Assembly: GCA_002413305.1 (NCBI GenBank)
Contig: DHWS01000071.1
Location: 577 to 29,457, forward strand
From: Actinobacteria bacterium UBA5176
Lineage (GTDB): Bacteria > Actinomycetota > UBA4738
Length of the DNA: 28,881 nt
Direction of reading: 5' to 3'
The position numbers and the translations under genes are program-made. Below, piece by piece: positions 7,986 through 16,499 of the stretch. Within the stretch, counting starts at the first letter, position 1; each line of letters opens with the position of its first letter. The notes under the pieces were generated by a model. The model made no database searches, had not been told where the DNA came from, and saw only the letters and a program-made list of their open reading frames with translations.

Positions 7986-9020
7986 TCAGAGCTCGATGAG
8001 GACCTTGATCGCCTCCCGTTCGTTCATAGCCCGGTAACCGTCGGGCACCTCGTCGAGTGGCACCGACCGATCGAAGACTCGGCCGGGCTCGATCGTGCCT
8101 TCGAGGACGTCCGGGAGCAACTCCTCCATGTAGGCGCGGGCGGGCGCGGGTCCACCGCCGATAGTGACGTTCCTGAAGAAGGTCGCGATCGCGTCGGGCA
8201 CCGAGTCTTCCTGCGGCAGCCCGACGCGCCCTACCGCGCCACCGGGACGAGCGATCTGGAGCGCCGTTAAGGTCGACTCCTCCAAGCCGACGCATTCGAG
8301 GACCGAGTGTGCGCCGAGGCCATGGGTCAGCTCGTGCACGCGCTCGACCGCCTCGTCGCCGCGCTCGCTGACGATGTCCGTCGCGCCGAACTCCGTCCCG
8401 AGCGCGATCCGGTCGGGATGGCTGCCGAGGAGGATGATCCGCTCGGCGCCGAGCCGCTTCGCCGCGATCACGCCGCACAAGCCGACGGCGCCATCTCCGA
8501 CGACGGCCACGGTCTTTCCGGGGCGGACGTCGGCGACCACGGCGGCATGGTGGCCTGTTCCCATCACGTCCGAGAGCGTGAGCAGCGACGGCATCAGGGC
8601 GTCGTCGGCCCCGACCGGCAGCACGACGAGCGTCCCGTCCGCTTGCGGCACACGAACGGCTTCGCCCTGTCCGCCGTCGACATCGTCGGAGCCATACCTG
8701 CCCCCATGGAGGCATTCGGTCTGCAGACCCTCCTGGCAGAACACACAGGTACCGTCGGACCACAAGAACGGCGAGACGACCACGTCTCCGGCCTTGACGG
8801 TCTGGACGTCGGTGCCAACGGCCTCGACGACGCCGACGAACTCGTGGCCCATGCGGCGGCCATTGTCGCTGCGTTCCATCGTCTTGTACGGCCAGAGATC
8901 GCTGCCGCAGATGGCGGCGCGGGCGACGGTGACGAGGGCGTCGGTCGGCTCGATCAGGCGGGCGTCAGGGACGATCTCGATGCGGACGTCGCCGGCGCCG
9001 TACATGACAGTCGCGCGCAT
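7986..9020 (-). CDS. Zinc-dependent medium-chain alcohol dehydrogenase
   Basis: NAD(P)-dependent oxidoreductase of the medium-chain dehydrogenase/reductase superfamily, 344 residues, full length. The catalytic zinc is held by C38 (AICGSDLWPY), H59/E60 (GHE) and probably D151 (SDVMGTGHHAA). The structural-zinc loop is incomplete (C92, C95, C103), as in the subfamily with an NGTCxxC-type loop. The nucleotide-binding Rossmann motif GDGAVG is at 175-180. The substrate cannot be told from sequence; alcohols, threonine-like or sugar-alcohol substrates are all possible. AAAGGAAG precedes the ATG. It is first in a minus-strand operon with DUF2255 and the LtrA remnant. Confidence 0.93.
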   Translation of the reverse strand: MRATVMYGAGDVRIEIVPDARLIEPTDALVTVARAAICGSDLWPYKTMERSDNGRRMGHEFVGVVEAVGTDVQTVKAGDVVVSPFLWSDGTCVFCQEGLQTECLHGGRYGSDDVDGGQGEAVRVPQADGTLVVLPVGADDALMPSLLTLSDVMGTGHHAAVVADVRPGKTVAVVGDGAVGLCGVIAAKRLGAERIILLGSHPDRIALGTEFGATDIVSERGDEAVERVHELTHGLGAHSVLECVGLEESTLTALQIARPGGAVGRVGLPQEDSVPDAIATFFRNVTIGGGPAPARAYMEELLPDVLEGTIEPGRVFDRSVPLDEVPDGYRAMNEREAIKVLIEL

Positions 9021-9076
9021 GTTGAGGCTTCCTTTCGTGTTCGGAGGGCTCGAAGTCGCTCCATCCCCAAGAAAGC

Positions 9077-9190
9077 TCAGTCGCGGCCCATCGTGGTGGC
9101 CACGTCGGCCTCGTTGCCTTCGGCGTCGGCCAGCCGGTCCTCGACACCGTCGGCCTCATGGAACTGCCGCGCCGTGATCCGGTCGGTCAT
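9077..9190 (-). pseudogene. Internally deleted pterin dehydratase-VOC fusion remnant
   Basis: A 37-codon ORF whose first 18 residues (MTDRITARQFHEADGVED) match the start of actinobacterial 4a-hydroxytetrahydrobiopterin dehydratase-like proteins. Its last residues (LADAEGNEADVATTMGRD) match the end of the VOC domain found fused to them. From memory of the family, intact fusions are about 220 residues, so roughly 190 codons between the two ends appear to be gone, leaving both ends in frame. This is a deletion scar, not a working enzyme. It sits 56 bp upstream of the dehydrogenase start on the same strand. Confidence 0.6.
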
Positions 9191-9318
9191 GCTCTTCAAC
9201 ATACCAAGGGGGGCATTCCAGCCCACCGCGTCCCACGGGGCCTGCCGGTCTCCCATGCAGCCACCTGCAGAACCAGTCGCCCTCGACGTAGGCTTTGCCC
9301 CCTGAGAGGAGGACGCGG

Positions 9319-9462
9319 ATGAGCGCGGGATCGGATGTGGAAACGAGGACGGTGAAGGTGCCGGGCGCAACGCTCTACGTCGAGGTCCGGGGCGTGGGCC
9401 CGGTTCTCCTGTGCATCCCTGGAGGGCCGACCGACGCGGAGCGTTCCGGACATGGCCTTTGA
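9319..9462 (+). pseudogene. Alpha/beta-hydrolase 5' fragment
   Basis: A good ribosome site (GAGAGGAGGA) leads into ATG 9319. The peptide VKVPGATLYVEVRGVGPV, then LLCIPGGPTDA, is the standard beginning of a proline-iminopeptidase-like alpha/beta hydrolase, up to the first strand and oxyanion turn. After about 40 residues homology ends and the frame stops at 9462. Catalytic Ser, Asp and His are all missing. The break coincides with the loss of the second half of the convergent pirin gene, so one deletion probably removed the 3' parts of both. Confidence 0.65.
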
Positions 9463-9775
9463 GCTCCCCGGGAAGGATCAGCTGCTCGGTCCCGAGCGAG
9501 TCGGTGTGCAGGGCCGCGCCGTCGAACAACCACGTCACGGTGGCCAGGCCGATATGCGGATGAGGTCCGATCTCGAGCGGCGGCGGCTCGGCCACGTCGT
9601 CCGGCGTCATGAGATCGACGAAGCACCACGGGCCGACGGTTCGGCGTCCCTTCGTCGGGAGGACCCGAAGGATCCCCATCTTTCCGATCGAGGTGGACCG
9701 GCCCTCGCGCACCTCGATCGTGCTCACGCCGAGGTCGGGAGTCACCGCCATGAACCCCTCGACCGGTCCGCTCAC
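9452..9775 (-). pseudogene. Pirin family protein, N-terminal half only
   Basis: GTG at 9775 with a GGGAGGGA ribosome site opens a bicupin protein of the pirin family. REGRSTSIGKMGILRVLPTK is followed by GPWCFVDLM and then HPHIGLATVTWLF and ALHTDSLGTEQLILPGEL, which contain the metal-binding histidines of the first cupin. Pirins are normally about 230-320 residues; homology here ends after about 105 residues at 9452-9462. Beyond that the frame runs antisense through the hydrolase fragment and in frame into the dehydratase-VOC remnant. It is non-functional as read. Confidence 0.7.
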
Positions 9776-9827
9776 CTGGTCCCTCCCGGAACGCTGCGCC
9801 CCTCATAGTGTCGCATCGGCGCCGGTG

Positions 9828-9945
9828 TCACTCGACTCGCCATGCCTCCCGCCGCGCATATAGGTCGCGGAGCGTCCCGATCTCCGCGCCGTGGTGGTGG
9901 GCAGAGGGTACGCGAAGCGCCTCCTGGGGGGCGAGCACGGTGCAT
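9828..9945 (-). pseudogene. Possible C-terminal tail of a DinB/DUF664 protein
   Basis: Minus-strand reading HHHGAEIGTLRDLYARREAW, ending at a stop at 9828, resembles the last helix of DinB/DUF664 proteins (HHGAEI-LLRDLY, with the metal-binding histidine). No start or upstream domain is found before the ABC permease begins. The remaining sequence between 9776 and 9963 shows no other gene. This rests on a short match. Confidence 0.4.
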
Positions 9946-9952
9946 CCCCGTG
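9936..9952 (-). terminator. Weak hairpin after the MacB-type permease gene
   Basis: CACGG and CCGTG form a 5-bp stem with a 7-nt loop, 11 bp downstream of the permease stop. It has no T-run and is only a possible terminator. Confidence 0.25.
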
Positions 9953-9963
9953 GAAACTCGCGC

Positions 9964-11166
9964 TCACACGGTTCGCAGCGCCTCCGTGGGCGACAACCGC
10001 GCAGCCCGAAGCGCGGGGAGCAGGCCGGCCACCGCGCCGATGGCCAGGGCGGCACCGAATCCGCCTGCCCAGGCCAAGGGTGGGACCACGACGGCCCATC
10101 CCTTGGTCGACGCGTACACGGCGGTGGCGACCGCGCCTATCGCCACCCCTGCCACCCCGCCGAGGATGGCAAGCATCGCGGCCTCGGCGAGGAACTGGCC
10201 GCGGATGTTGCCCTTGGTGGCCCCCAAGGCGCGACGAAGCCCAATCTCCGACCGGCGTTCCAGGACCGAGATCACCATGATGTTGGCGACCCCCACGCCC
10301 CCCACCAGCAGGGCCACCGCTCCGAGGCCGAGGAACAGGCCGGTGAACGCGCTCTTGGCCTGGGCCCGGGCCACCAAGGCTGACGACGGCTGGCTCACGT
10401 TCACCTCGTTGGGGGCCTCCGGATTGGCCGTGGCACCCAGGACGGACTGCACGGCCGCGACCTCTTCGGTTCGAGCTCGGACGTAGACCGTCGAGGGATG
10501 ACCGTCGAAGCCCAGGTAGGTCTCGGCCGCCGGGAAGCCGACCAGGACCGAGGAGTCGATCTCGGGGGCGAGCACCGCCGGGCGGAGGATGCCGGCCACA
10601 TAGAACCATTGGTTCCCCACCAGGATCCGCTCGCCGGGGAAGACGCGGTCGATCCCCAGTCGCTTGGCGGCAGCCGAACCCAGGACGGCGACCGGCTCGG
10701 TGGCCGTTGCGGCGTTCAGGTAGCGGCCCCTGGCGACCGAGGTCCCCACGGTGGGCGTCAGGCCAAGGCTCACCGCCAGTACCGACAGCCCGTTGGTGTT
10801 GAACGACGGGATCAGCGGGCTTCGGTACACGCTCGCCGACACCTCGCCGGTGTACTGCACCTGGGTGACCGGGCCGATGCGCGAGACCATCCCGGGTGCG
10901 GCTACTGGGAGCTCGGCGGTCTCGCCGAAGAAGCTCTGGCCGTTGGTGACGGTGAGCAGATTCGTCCCCAACCGGTCGATCTCCGCCAGCAGGCCGGCCT
11001 GGGACGACGCCGACAACCCCAGCACCGCCACGATCGCACCGACCCCGATGGCGATCCCCAGGGCCGACAGCGCGGCTCGCAGGCGCCGGGTTCGAAGCCC
11101 GACGCTGGCCACCCGGCCGAGGTCGCCTGGCCCCATCCTGCGCGCCGCCACTCGGACCGTGCTCAT
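9964..11166 (-). CDS. MacB-type ABC transporter permease
   Basis: A 400-residue inner-membrane subunit with the MacB/FtsX layout. One N-terminal helix (about 30-52) is followed by a large extracytoplasmic MacB core domain (about 60-275) and three C-terminal helices (about 283-308, 330-355 and 365-390). The signature after helix 2, [20 protein letters not shown], contacts the ATPase. Such transporters work as mechanotransducers or exporters of peptides, lipids or antibiotics. The ATG overlaps the stop of the ATPase gene by four bases, so translation is coupled. It is the last gene of the lipoprotein-adaptor-ATPase operon. The substrate is unknown. Confidence 0.92.
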   Translation of the reverse strand: MSTVRVAARRMGPGDLGRVASVGLRTRRLRAALSALGIAIGVGAIVAVLGLSASSQAGLLAEIDRLGTNLLTVTNGQSFFGETAELPVAAPGMVSRIGPVTQVQYTGEVSASVYRSPLIPSFNTNGLSVLAVSLGLTPTVGTSVARGRYLNAATATEPVAVLGSAAAKRLGIDRVFPGERILVGNQWFYVAGILRPAVLAPEIDSSVLVGFPAAETYLGFDGHPSTVYVRARTEEVAAVQSVLGATANPEAPNEVNVSQPSSALVARAQAKSAFTGLFLGLGAVALLVGGVGVANIMVISVLERRSEIGLRRALGATKGNIRGQFLAEAAMLAILGGVAGVAIGAVATAVYASTKGWAVVVPPLAWAGGFGAALAIGAVAGLLPALRAARLSPTEALRTV

Positions 11167-11879
11167 GGCGACCCCACCGAGGCGAACCCGGCCACGGCCT
11201 CGTCGGCCACCACCCGCCCGTCCAGCATCTCGACCCGCCGGGGGAGGCGGTCGGCCAGGACCCGTTCGTGGGTGATGACCGCGATGGTGGCCCCTTCTGC
11301 GTTCAGGGCCTCCAGGAGGTCGAAGATCGCCGCCCCGGAGGCGCTGTCCAGGTTCCCCGTGGGTTCGTCCGCCAGCACGATGGCCGGCCTTCCCACGATG
11401 GCCCGGGCGATGGCCACCCGCTGGCGCTCGCCACCGGAGAGGGTGGACGGACGAAAGCCGGCCCGGCCGGCCAGCCCCACCCGGGCCAGCGCTTCGGCCG
11501 CCAAACGCCGTCGTTCCCGGACCGGGACCCCGGCGTACAGCAGTCCATCCGCCACGTTCTCCAGCGCCGTGGAGTGCTCGGCCAGGAAGAACTGCTGGAA
11601 GACGAACCCGATCCGCGTGGCCCGCAGGGCGGCCAGCTCGCGGTCGGAGAGCCGCGCCACGTCCAGGCCGGTGATGCGGACCGTCCCGCTGGTCGGCCGG
11701 TCCAGCGTGCCCATCACGTGCAGCAGCGTGGATTTCCCCGACCCCGACGGCCCGACGATGGCCACAAACTCGCCCTCCCGGATCGACAGGTCCACCTCAC
11801 GCAGGGCGTGCACGGGCTGTTCGCCCCCATAGGTCTTGGTGACCGCTTCGAGCTCCAGGACCGGCGCGCCGAGGCTCAT
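11163..11879 (-). CDS. MacB/LolD-type ABC transporter ATPase
   Basis: A 238-residue ATP-binding subunit that powers the neighbouring permease. Visible motifs are Walker A (GPSGSGKST, about 42-50), the Q-loop (GFVFQQFFL), the signature LSGGERQR, Walker B ([13 protein letters not shown]) and the switch histidine (VITHE). The EPTGNLDS form is typical of the LolD/MacB/FtsE branch. Its ATG overlaps the adaptor stop (ATGA), and its own stop overlaps the permease start in the same way, so adaptor, ATPase and permease should be made in fixed proportion. Confidence 0.95.
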   Translation of the reverse strand: MSLGAPVLELEAVTKTYGGEQPVHALREVDLSIREGEFVAIVGPSGSGKSTLLHVMGTLDRPTSGTVRITGLDVARLSDRELAALRATRIGFVFQQFFLAEHSTALENVADGLLYAGVPVRERRRLAAEALARVGLAGRAGFRPSTLSGGERQRVAIARAIVGRPAIVLADEPTGNLDSASGAAIFDLLEALNAEGATIAVITHERVLADRLPRRVEMLDGRVVADEAVAGFASVGSP

Positions 11880-13072
11880 AGCGCCGGGACCACCACCTTC
11901 TGGCCGTCGGCGAGGCCCGACCCCGTCACCTGGACCAGGCCGTCCGCATCGTCGAATAGCCCGAGCTGGACCTGGACCAGGCTGTGGGAGCCGCTCGGGG
12001 AGACCACCTCGACCGCGTAGCCGCCACCGGCCAGCGCCAGCAGCGCGTTGACCGGGACCACCAGGGCGCCCTGCACGCTGCCCGTGGTGATGGCCACCGT
12101 CACCGGGGCCTGGTCGAGGCGTCCGGTGTCGGCGGGGTGGAGGGGTCGAACGTGGACCTCGACGGTCGGCGACGAGGACCCCGACCCCGGGCCGTTCTGG
12201 TCCGAGGACGACGACGACGTGGCCACGGTCCCCACGAAGGACACCACGCCCGAGGTGGTCGAGTTTTCAGGGAGGGTGATCAGCACCTGGTCCCCCACCT
12301 TGACCTCGGACTGCTGCGCGGCGTCGAGCTGGATCACGACCTGACGTGCGGTGGAGGACGCGGACAGGACGGCCATCCCCGGTTGGGCCGGCGAGCCGGG
12401 CGTGACGGTCTGCCCGGTGACCCGGACGGCGGTGGGTAGGAAGACCGCCGTGCCGAACGCCAGGCTCCCCGTCTTCGTCGCGCCCAGCGCCGCCTGGAGC
12501 TTCTCCAAGGCGACCAGCGTGGCGAAGCTGAACTTCGTCGACGTCGAATCTAGTTCGGAACGGGTGGCATAACGAAGGGCCACCAGGTCGGCGTTCAGCT
12601 GGCGGACGTCGGCCCCCGTCATCCCCTCCGAGAGGCTTCGGTAGGCGGGGATCGAACCGTACAGCAGGACGACCGGCGATCCGTCGACCCGGAACAGCGC
12701 GTCTCCCTCCTGGGCGATCCGGCCGACGGCCGGTAGGGCGGTGATCGTCCCGGGCAGCTGATCCACGACGGCGTAGGAGCCCGCGTATCCGAGCGTGGCG
12801 TTGACGTTGACCTGCGAGGTGAGCGACCGTCGGCTCACGGTGGCGGTGGAGGTCCGAGCCCCGTTGTCCAGCTGGTTGGCATTGGACTTCGAGCTTCCGC
12901 CGAACGGCTTGGTGACCGCCACCGCCACACCGGCCGCGACCAGGACGAGCACCACGACGAGGACCAGCCACCGCCGACGCCGCCGGGGCGTCAGTTCGTG
13001 CTCCGTGCCGGTCGAACCGGACTGCGGGCTCCCCGGAACCTTGGCGGTCGAAGGAGAGGTCGCTCGGCTCAC
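11876..13072 (-). CDS. HlyD/MacA-type membrane-fusion adaptor with peptidoglycan-binding-like segment
   Basis: 398 residues, single-pass membrane protein that links the exporter to the cell envelope. An N-terminal membrane helix (about 35-54, after the RRRRRW charge cluster) is followed by a lipoyl-type start. Next is an insert reading [19 protein letters not shown]...LEKLQAALG, resembling a peptidoglycan-binding type 1 motif, then beta-barrel segments ([10 protein letters not shown]...APVTVAI...[10 protein letters not shown]...YAVEVV). This fused arrangement is common in actinobacterial MacA-like adaptors. I chose GTG 13072 because it overlaps the preceding lipoprotein stop (GTGA), although the frame is open further upstream. 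It is coupled to the ATPase by ATGA. Confidence 0.88.
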   Translation of the reverse strand: MSRATSPSTAKVPGSPQSGSTGTEHELTPRRRRRWLVLVVVLVLVAAGVAVAVTKPFGGSSKSNANQLDNGARTSTATVSRRSLTSQVNVNATLGYAGSYAVVDQLPGTITALPAVGRIAQEGDALFRVDGSPVVLLYGSIPAYRSLSEGMTGADVRQLNADLVALRYATRSELDSTSTKFSFATLVALEKLQAALGATKTGSLAFGTAVFLPTAVRVTGQTVTPGSPAQPGMAVLSASSTARQVVIQLDAAQQSEVKVGDQVLITLPENSTTSGVVSFVGTVATSSSSSDQNGPGSGSSSPTVEVHVRPLHPADTGRLDQAPVTVAITTGSVQGALVVPVNALLALAGGGYAVEVVSPSGSHSLVQVQLGLFDDADGLVQVTGSGLADGQKVVVPAL

Positions 13073-13665
13073 GGGGCACCTCCTCCCGGCCCGACCTTCT
13101 GTGTCCGCGGGCCGCCCCCGGGCAGGTAGTGAGCGCATGCCTTCTGGGCAGCCTGGAACTGGGGTGAGCTGGGATCGATCGCCCCTCCCGGGCCCATCAC
13201 GATCGTCGCCCCGCTCGAGAAGTCCGGGTCAGGGAAGTTCGGCACGCCGTCGGATCGCATGCAGGCAGAGAACGCCAGGAAGCGAGCCTGGTCGGCGGCC
13301 GGGATCCTATGGCCGCCCGCCCCCGTGTCGAGGAGCGGCTGACACGCCCGCTGCGCTGCCTGGAACGTCGATAAGTTCGGATCGACGCCCAACTTGCCAA
13401 GGTCGATCTGGCCCGAGTCGGGGAAGTTCGCGATCCCGTGCGATCGCATGCAGGCGCCGAACGCGGCGGGGCCGGTGGCCGTGCGCGAAGAATCGCTCGC
13501 GCTCGCGCTCGGGCTCACCTGAGCCACCCCGGGGCCGGCATGAGCGCCGGTGCAGGCCGCGGCAAGAACGGTCAGCAACATCACCGCGACAGCCAGTGGA
13601 CCGGCCCGACCGAGCACTCCCGCTTCTCCCAGCCCTCTGACCAACGACGCGATCATCGACGACAT
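13069..13665 (-). CDS. Lipoprotein B with two CMRSHG-NFPDP modules
   Basis: 198 residues, function unknown. The signal peptide ends in a lipobox (VLAAAC, lipidated C38), so the protein should be anchored outside the membrane. Two repeats follow. Module 1 is ACMRSHGIANFPDS...FQAAQRAC (C72, C108). Module 2 is ACMRSDGVPNFPDP...SPQFQAAQKAC (C135, C177). Each has two conserved cysteines about 36-42 residues apart, which probably form a disulfide. The ATG at 13665 has a GAAGGAGAA ribosome site. The stop overlaps the adaptor start, which ties this protein closely to the exporter: it could be a binding protein, a chaperone for the substrate or a regulator. Confidence 0.85.
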   Translation of the reverse strand: MSSMIASLVRGLGEAGVLGRAGPLAVAVMLLTVLAAACTGAHAGPGVAQVSPSASASDSSRTATGPAAFGACMRSHGIANFPDSGQIDLGKLGVDPNLSTFQAAQRACQPLLDTGAGGHRIPAADQARFLAFSACMRSDGVPNFPDPDFSSGATIVMGPGGAIDPSSPQFQAAQKACAHYLPGGGPRTQKVGPGGGAP

Positions 13666-13754
13666 CCGTTCTCCTTCGTCCGGTATCTGTGGGCGATGGT
13701 GCGGTTCGGGTGGTTGTCCGGTGGTGACGCCGGTGGCGGGATCCCTCATGGCGA

Positions 13755-14315
13755 TCATCCGCCCCTGGGTGTGCCCTTGGGCCCGCCGCGGGGGAGGTTC
13801 TGCGCGCACGCTTTCTCCGCCGCCTGGAGCATGGGGTCGCTGTCGGACATCCCGGGCGGCAGCCCGATCATGGCCCCGCCCCCCGGCGGGAAGACCGGGT
13901 CGGGGTAGTTCGGGACCCCGTGCGCCCGGACACAGGCCGCGAAGCGGAGGAAACTCTCCTTGTCGGCGGCCGAGGGCTGGCTGCGCTGCCCCTGGGGGAG
14001 CAGCGAGGCGCATGCCTGCCAGGCGGTTCGAAACTGCGGGGAGTGCTTGTCGAGGCCGGGCGGCACTGCACCGCCGGGGTCCGGGAAGTTGGGCACCCCA
14101 TGGCCCCGCACGCACACGGCGAAGGCCAGCTCTCCGGCCTGGTGCGTGGGCGACGCGCTCGAGCTCGCCTGGGCAACGCCGAGGCCGGCCGAACCACCGG
14201 AACACGCTGCCGAGAGGACGGCCAGCGTCACCAGCGCCACCGCCCAGGCCGCCGATCGAAGGAGGAGCGGATCAGGGGTTGCCGGCAATTCGGACGTCGA
14301 CCTCCTCGGCGGCAC
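13755..14315 (-). CDS. Lipoprotein A with two CMRSHG-NFPDP modules
   Basis: 186 residues, function unknown. The signal peptide ends in VLSAAC (lipobox, C38). Module 1 reads VCVRGHGVPNFPDP...SPQFRTAWQAC (C68, C102); module 2 reads ACVRAHGVPNYPDP...LQAAEKAC (C128, C170). The tail is rich in Gly and Pro. Start GTG 14315 has a GAGGAGGAGG ribosome site. It is the first gene after the regulatory element at 14362-14380 and is followed by lipoprotein B after 89 bp, so it opens the exporter operon. It is paralogous to lipoproteins B and C. Confidence 0.84.
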   Translation of the reverse strand: MPPRRSTSELPATPDPLLLRSAAWAVALVTLAVLSAACSGGSAGLGVAQASSSASPTHQAGELAFAVCVRGHGVPNFPDPGGAVPPGLDKHSPQFRTAWQACASLLPQGQRSQPSAADKESFLRFAACVRAHGVPNYPDPVFPPGGGAMIGLPPGMSDSDPMLQAAEKACAQNLPRGGPKGTPRGG

Positions 14316-14361
14316 GCCTCCTCCTCGGGTCTCGCGAACGCTTCCCTTCTACGCCGAGGCC

Positions 14362-14380
14362 GGTTGCAGCACGGTTACAG
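14362..14380 (-). promoter_or_regulatory. Response-regulator-type direct repeat, copy 1 (lipoprotein-exporter operon)
   Basis: On the minus strand this reads CTGTAACCGTGCTGCAACC: two half-sites (TGTAACC, TGCAACC) in 11-bp phase, the usual spacing for OmpR/PhoP-family regulators. A GTAGAA element follows nine bases later, as in copy 2. The start codon of lipoprotein A is 46 bp downstream. Confidence 0.65.
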
Positions 14381-14415
14381 CCGACTCGAAGCAGCCGCCC
14401 TGGGGCGGTCCGTCA

Positions 14416-15069
14416 TCAGGGCGAGGCGGACCGCCGGCGGCTCCACGGGCCGGGAACGACCCACCACATCAGCGTCAGCACGACGATCCCGGAGACGCCG
14501 ACGACGAACAGGATCCAGCCGGCGCGATTCCCGGCCAGGCTCGGGGCTCTCACGACGAATCCAGCGATCGGGCCCGGGACGGCCCACAGGCGCTCACAGC
14601 GGGGGGCCGTGACCTGTCCAGGCATCGGGCTGTGGATGGTGCATCTCGTCTGCGGCCCTCCGAACGGGGGTGGCCGGAAGAACGCGGGCGGCCGCCCGGG
14701 CATGACCTCCCGGAAGGGTGGGCCGGCCAGCGGCACCGGGACGGCCGTGCGGCCGTGCGATCCGAGCAGGAGACCACCACCCACCGCGGCGACGACGGCG
14801 AAGGCCACCACTGCGACGAGCATGGGCGATCGCCAGGGTGCGCGATGCTGCGGCGGTGACGGGCTGACCACACCTCGCTCGGTGGCCCACGACGCGGCGA
14901 ACGCGCGGGGGTCGAAGGCACCGGTCCCCAGCACATCCTCGACCGACGCACCCTCGGACCGGGCCTCTTCGAGGTCCACCGCCAGGTCCGCGGCCATCTC
15001 GTTCGCCACCGCATCCGGCACGCCGAGCCGCTTCCACTCCTTGCGGCATTCCTTGACGAATCGGTCCAT
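14416..15069 (-). CDS. HAAS-domain membrane protein (PadR partner)
   Basis: 217 residues. The first about 65 residues form a helical HAAS-type domain (FVKECRKEWKRL...AADLAVDLEEARSEGAS), a domain commonly encoded next to PadR regulators and thought to signal by contact with them. Membrane helices follow at about 82-103 and 184-205, with a Pro-rich loop containing two cysteines (C143, C158) between them. It is likely an inner-membrane partner of the adjacent PadR protein. The ATG is three bases after the PadR stop with GGAGGTG overlapping the PadR end, so the pair is coupled. Confidence 0.82.
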   Translation of the reverse strand: MDRFVKECRKEWKRLGVPDAVANEMAADLAVDLEEARSEGASVEDVLGTGAFDPRAFAASWATERGVVSPSPPQHRAPWRSPMLVAVVAFAVVAAVGGGLLLGSHGRTAVPVPLAGPPFREVMPGRPPAFFRPPPFGGPQTRCTIHSPMPGQVTAPRCERLWAVPGPIAGFVVRAPSLAGNRAGWILFVVGVSGIVVLTLMWWVVPGPWSRRRSASP

Positions 15070-15072
15070 CGC

Positions 15073-15420
15073 CTACACCTCCGCCTGGATCAGCCCGAGC
15101 ACCGCGTCGATGGCATCGCGCGCGGCCCGCCACTCGGACGCGCCGGCCTCGAGCTCGCGCCGGCCCTCCCGGGACATGCGGTAGTACTTGCGCGGAGGCC
15201 CGCCGTCGCTGGCCGCCCGGTAGGTGTCCACGAGGCCCTCACGCTCCAGGCGACCCAGCAGCGGGTAGATCGAACCCTCGCCGACGGTCTGAAGGCCTCG
15301 CGCCTTCAGGCGCTTCGTCATCTCGTATCCGTACGCCGGTTCCTCCTCGACCACCGCCAGAAGGCAGAGATCGAGGACCCCCCGGAGGAGCTGGCTGCGA
15401 CGACCCTGTGCGGTTCCCAT
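15073..15420 (-). CDS. PadR family transcriptional regulator
   Basis: 115-residue winged-helix DNA-binding protein. The PadR core is clear: LLAVVEEEPAYGYEMTKRL, then GSIYPLLGRLEREGLV and PRKYYRMSREGRREL. It probably represses its own promoter, which carries an inverted repeat over the -10 box. I start at ATG 15420 because a -10 box lies seven bases upstream and no ribosome site is seen, which fits leaderless translation. It sits between lipoprotein C and the HAAS gene, inside the two-component/lipoprotein block. Confidence 0.93.
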   Translation of the reverse strand: MGTAQGRRSQLLRGVLDLCLLAVVEEEPAYGYEMTKRLKARGLQTVGEGSIYPLLGRLEREGLVDTYRAASDGGPPRKYYRMSREGRRELEAGASEWRAARDAIDAVLGLIQAEV

Positions 15421-15425
15421 TGGGC

Positions 15426-15457
15426 GAATGATAGCGGTCATTCCCTTGTACCGCAAG
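15426..15457 (-). promoter_or_regulatory. PadR promoter with operator-like inverted repeat
   Basis: On the minus strand, TTGCGG (15452-15457), an 18-bp spacer and TATCAT (15428-15433) form a promoter seven bases from the ATG at 15420. GAATGA (15426-15431) and TCATTC (15438-15443) are a perfect inverted repeat around six bases that covers the -10 box, a good position for autorepression. Confidence 0.6.
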
Positions 15458-15479
15458 GCACCTTGGGGGGAGGGACCAC

Positions 15480-16441
15480 TCATGGCGAGCGCCGCTCCAC
15501 ACGACCCTTTCCCCCGTTGGGGAGCCACGATGAGCACGCCTTCTGGGCAGCCTGGAACTGCGGCGATTTTGGATCCATGCCCGTCGGCAGGTCGGGGAAC
15601 TGGAAACCGTGGCCGACGATCGGATCGGGGAAGTTCGGCTCCCCATGGGATCGCAGGCAGGCCGCGTACTCGAGCGCCGCCTGCTCGTCGCCGGCAGCCG
15701 GCCCGCCACCGTTCCCAAGGGGCAACAATGCCTGGCACGACCTCTGCGCGACCTGGTACCTGGGTGAGAGGGTGTCGATACCCGCCGGCAGCTCGCCGCC
15801 GGGGTCCGGGAAGTTCGAGATGCCGTGGGATCGCATGCACGCGGAGAACGCGAGCGCCCCGGTCCTGCCGGTGGACGAGGCGCGGACCCACCGCTCCCGA
15901 CCGGCACTCCACCGCCGATCGGCAGTCGCCCGGGGAGGCTCTGGCACGCCTTCTGGGCGGCCAGGAACTGCGACGACGACAGCTCGATCTTCGAGAGGTC
16001 CATGCCCACCATGAGATGACCCCCCTGAGCGGTGATGGACGGATCGGGGAAGTTCGGCACGCCGTGGGAGCGCATGCACGCGGCCCACACCAGGGCTGTC
16101 TTCTGGCGCTCGGCAGCCTCCTGGGCTCGGTTCGGCCCGCTTCCCTGCGGGTCCAGCGACTGGCATGCGGCCTGAGCCGTCTGAAACTGCGGCGAGTTCG
16201 GGTCGAGGCCGGCGGGCAACGCCTCGGGCGGGTCCGGGAAGTTCGCCACCCCGTGGGAGCGCATGCACGCGGCGAAGGCGATCGGGCCGCGTTCGGCAGC
16301 GTGCACGCTCGGGCTGGAGCCCGCCCCTGCCACGCCCGGGCCCGAGGGCCCTCCCGAGCAGGCCGGGCCGAGGAGGACCAGCGCCGCCAGACCGATCGGC
16401 CACGCGCCGACACTCACTCGCGGTTGGCGCAGGCGTCTCAC
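15480..16441 (-). CDS. Lipoprotein C with four CMRSHG-NFPDP modules, one frameshift
   Basis: About 320 residues, function unknown. GTG 16441 opens a signal peptide ending in LLGPAC (lipobox, C28). Four modules follow: ACMRSHGVANFPDP, ACMRSHGVPNFPDP, ACMRSHGISNFPDP and ACLRSHGEPNFPDP, each ending in an AQxAC-like helix. Modules 3-4 lie in a different frame from 1-2, and a single missing base at about 15860-15900 explains this (962 bp is one short of a multiple of three). The layout looks like a duplicated two-module lipoprotein joined end to end. It is divergent from the response regulator and shares its regulatory element. The tail is a short Gly/Arg-rich stretch. Confidence 0.8.
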
Positions 16442-16463
16442 GGGTCCGTTCTACGCCCCGACC

Positions 16464-16482
16464 GGTTGCGCGACGGTCACAG
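16464..16482 (-). promoter_or_regulatory. Response-regulator-type direct repeat, copy 2 (lipoprotein C)
   Basis: The minus strand reads CTGTGACCGTCGCGCAACC, with half-sites 11 bp apart, followed nine bases later by GTAGAA exactly as in copy 1. It lies 22 bp upstream of the lipoprotein C start. Confidence 0.65.
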
Positions 16483-16499
16483 CCGGGACCCCCATCAGC

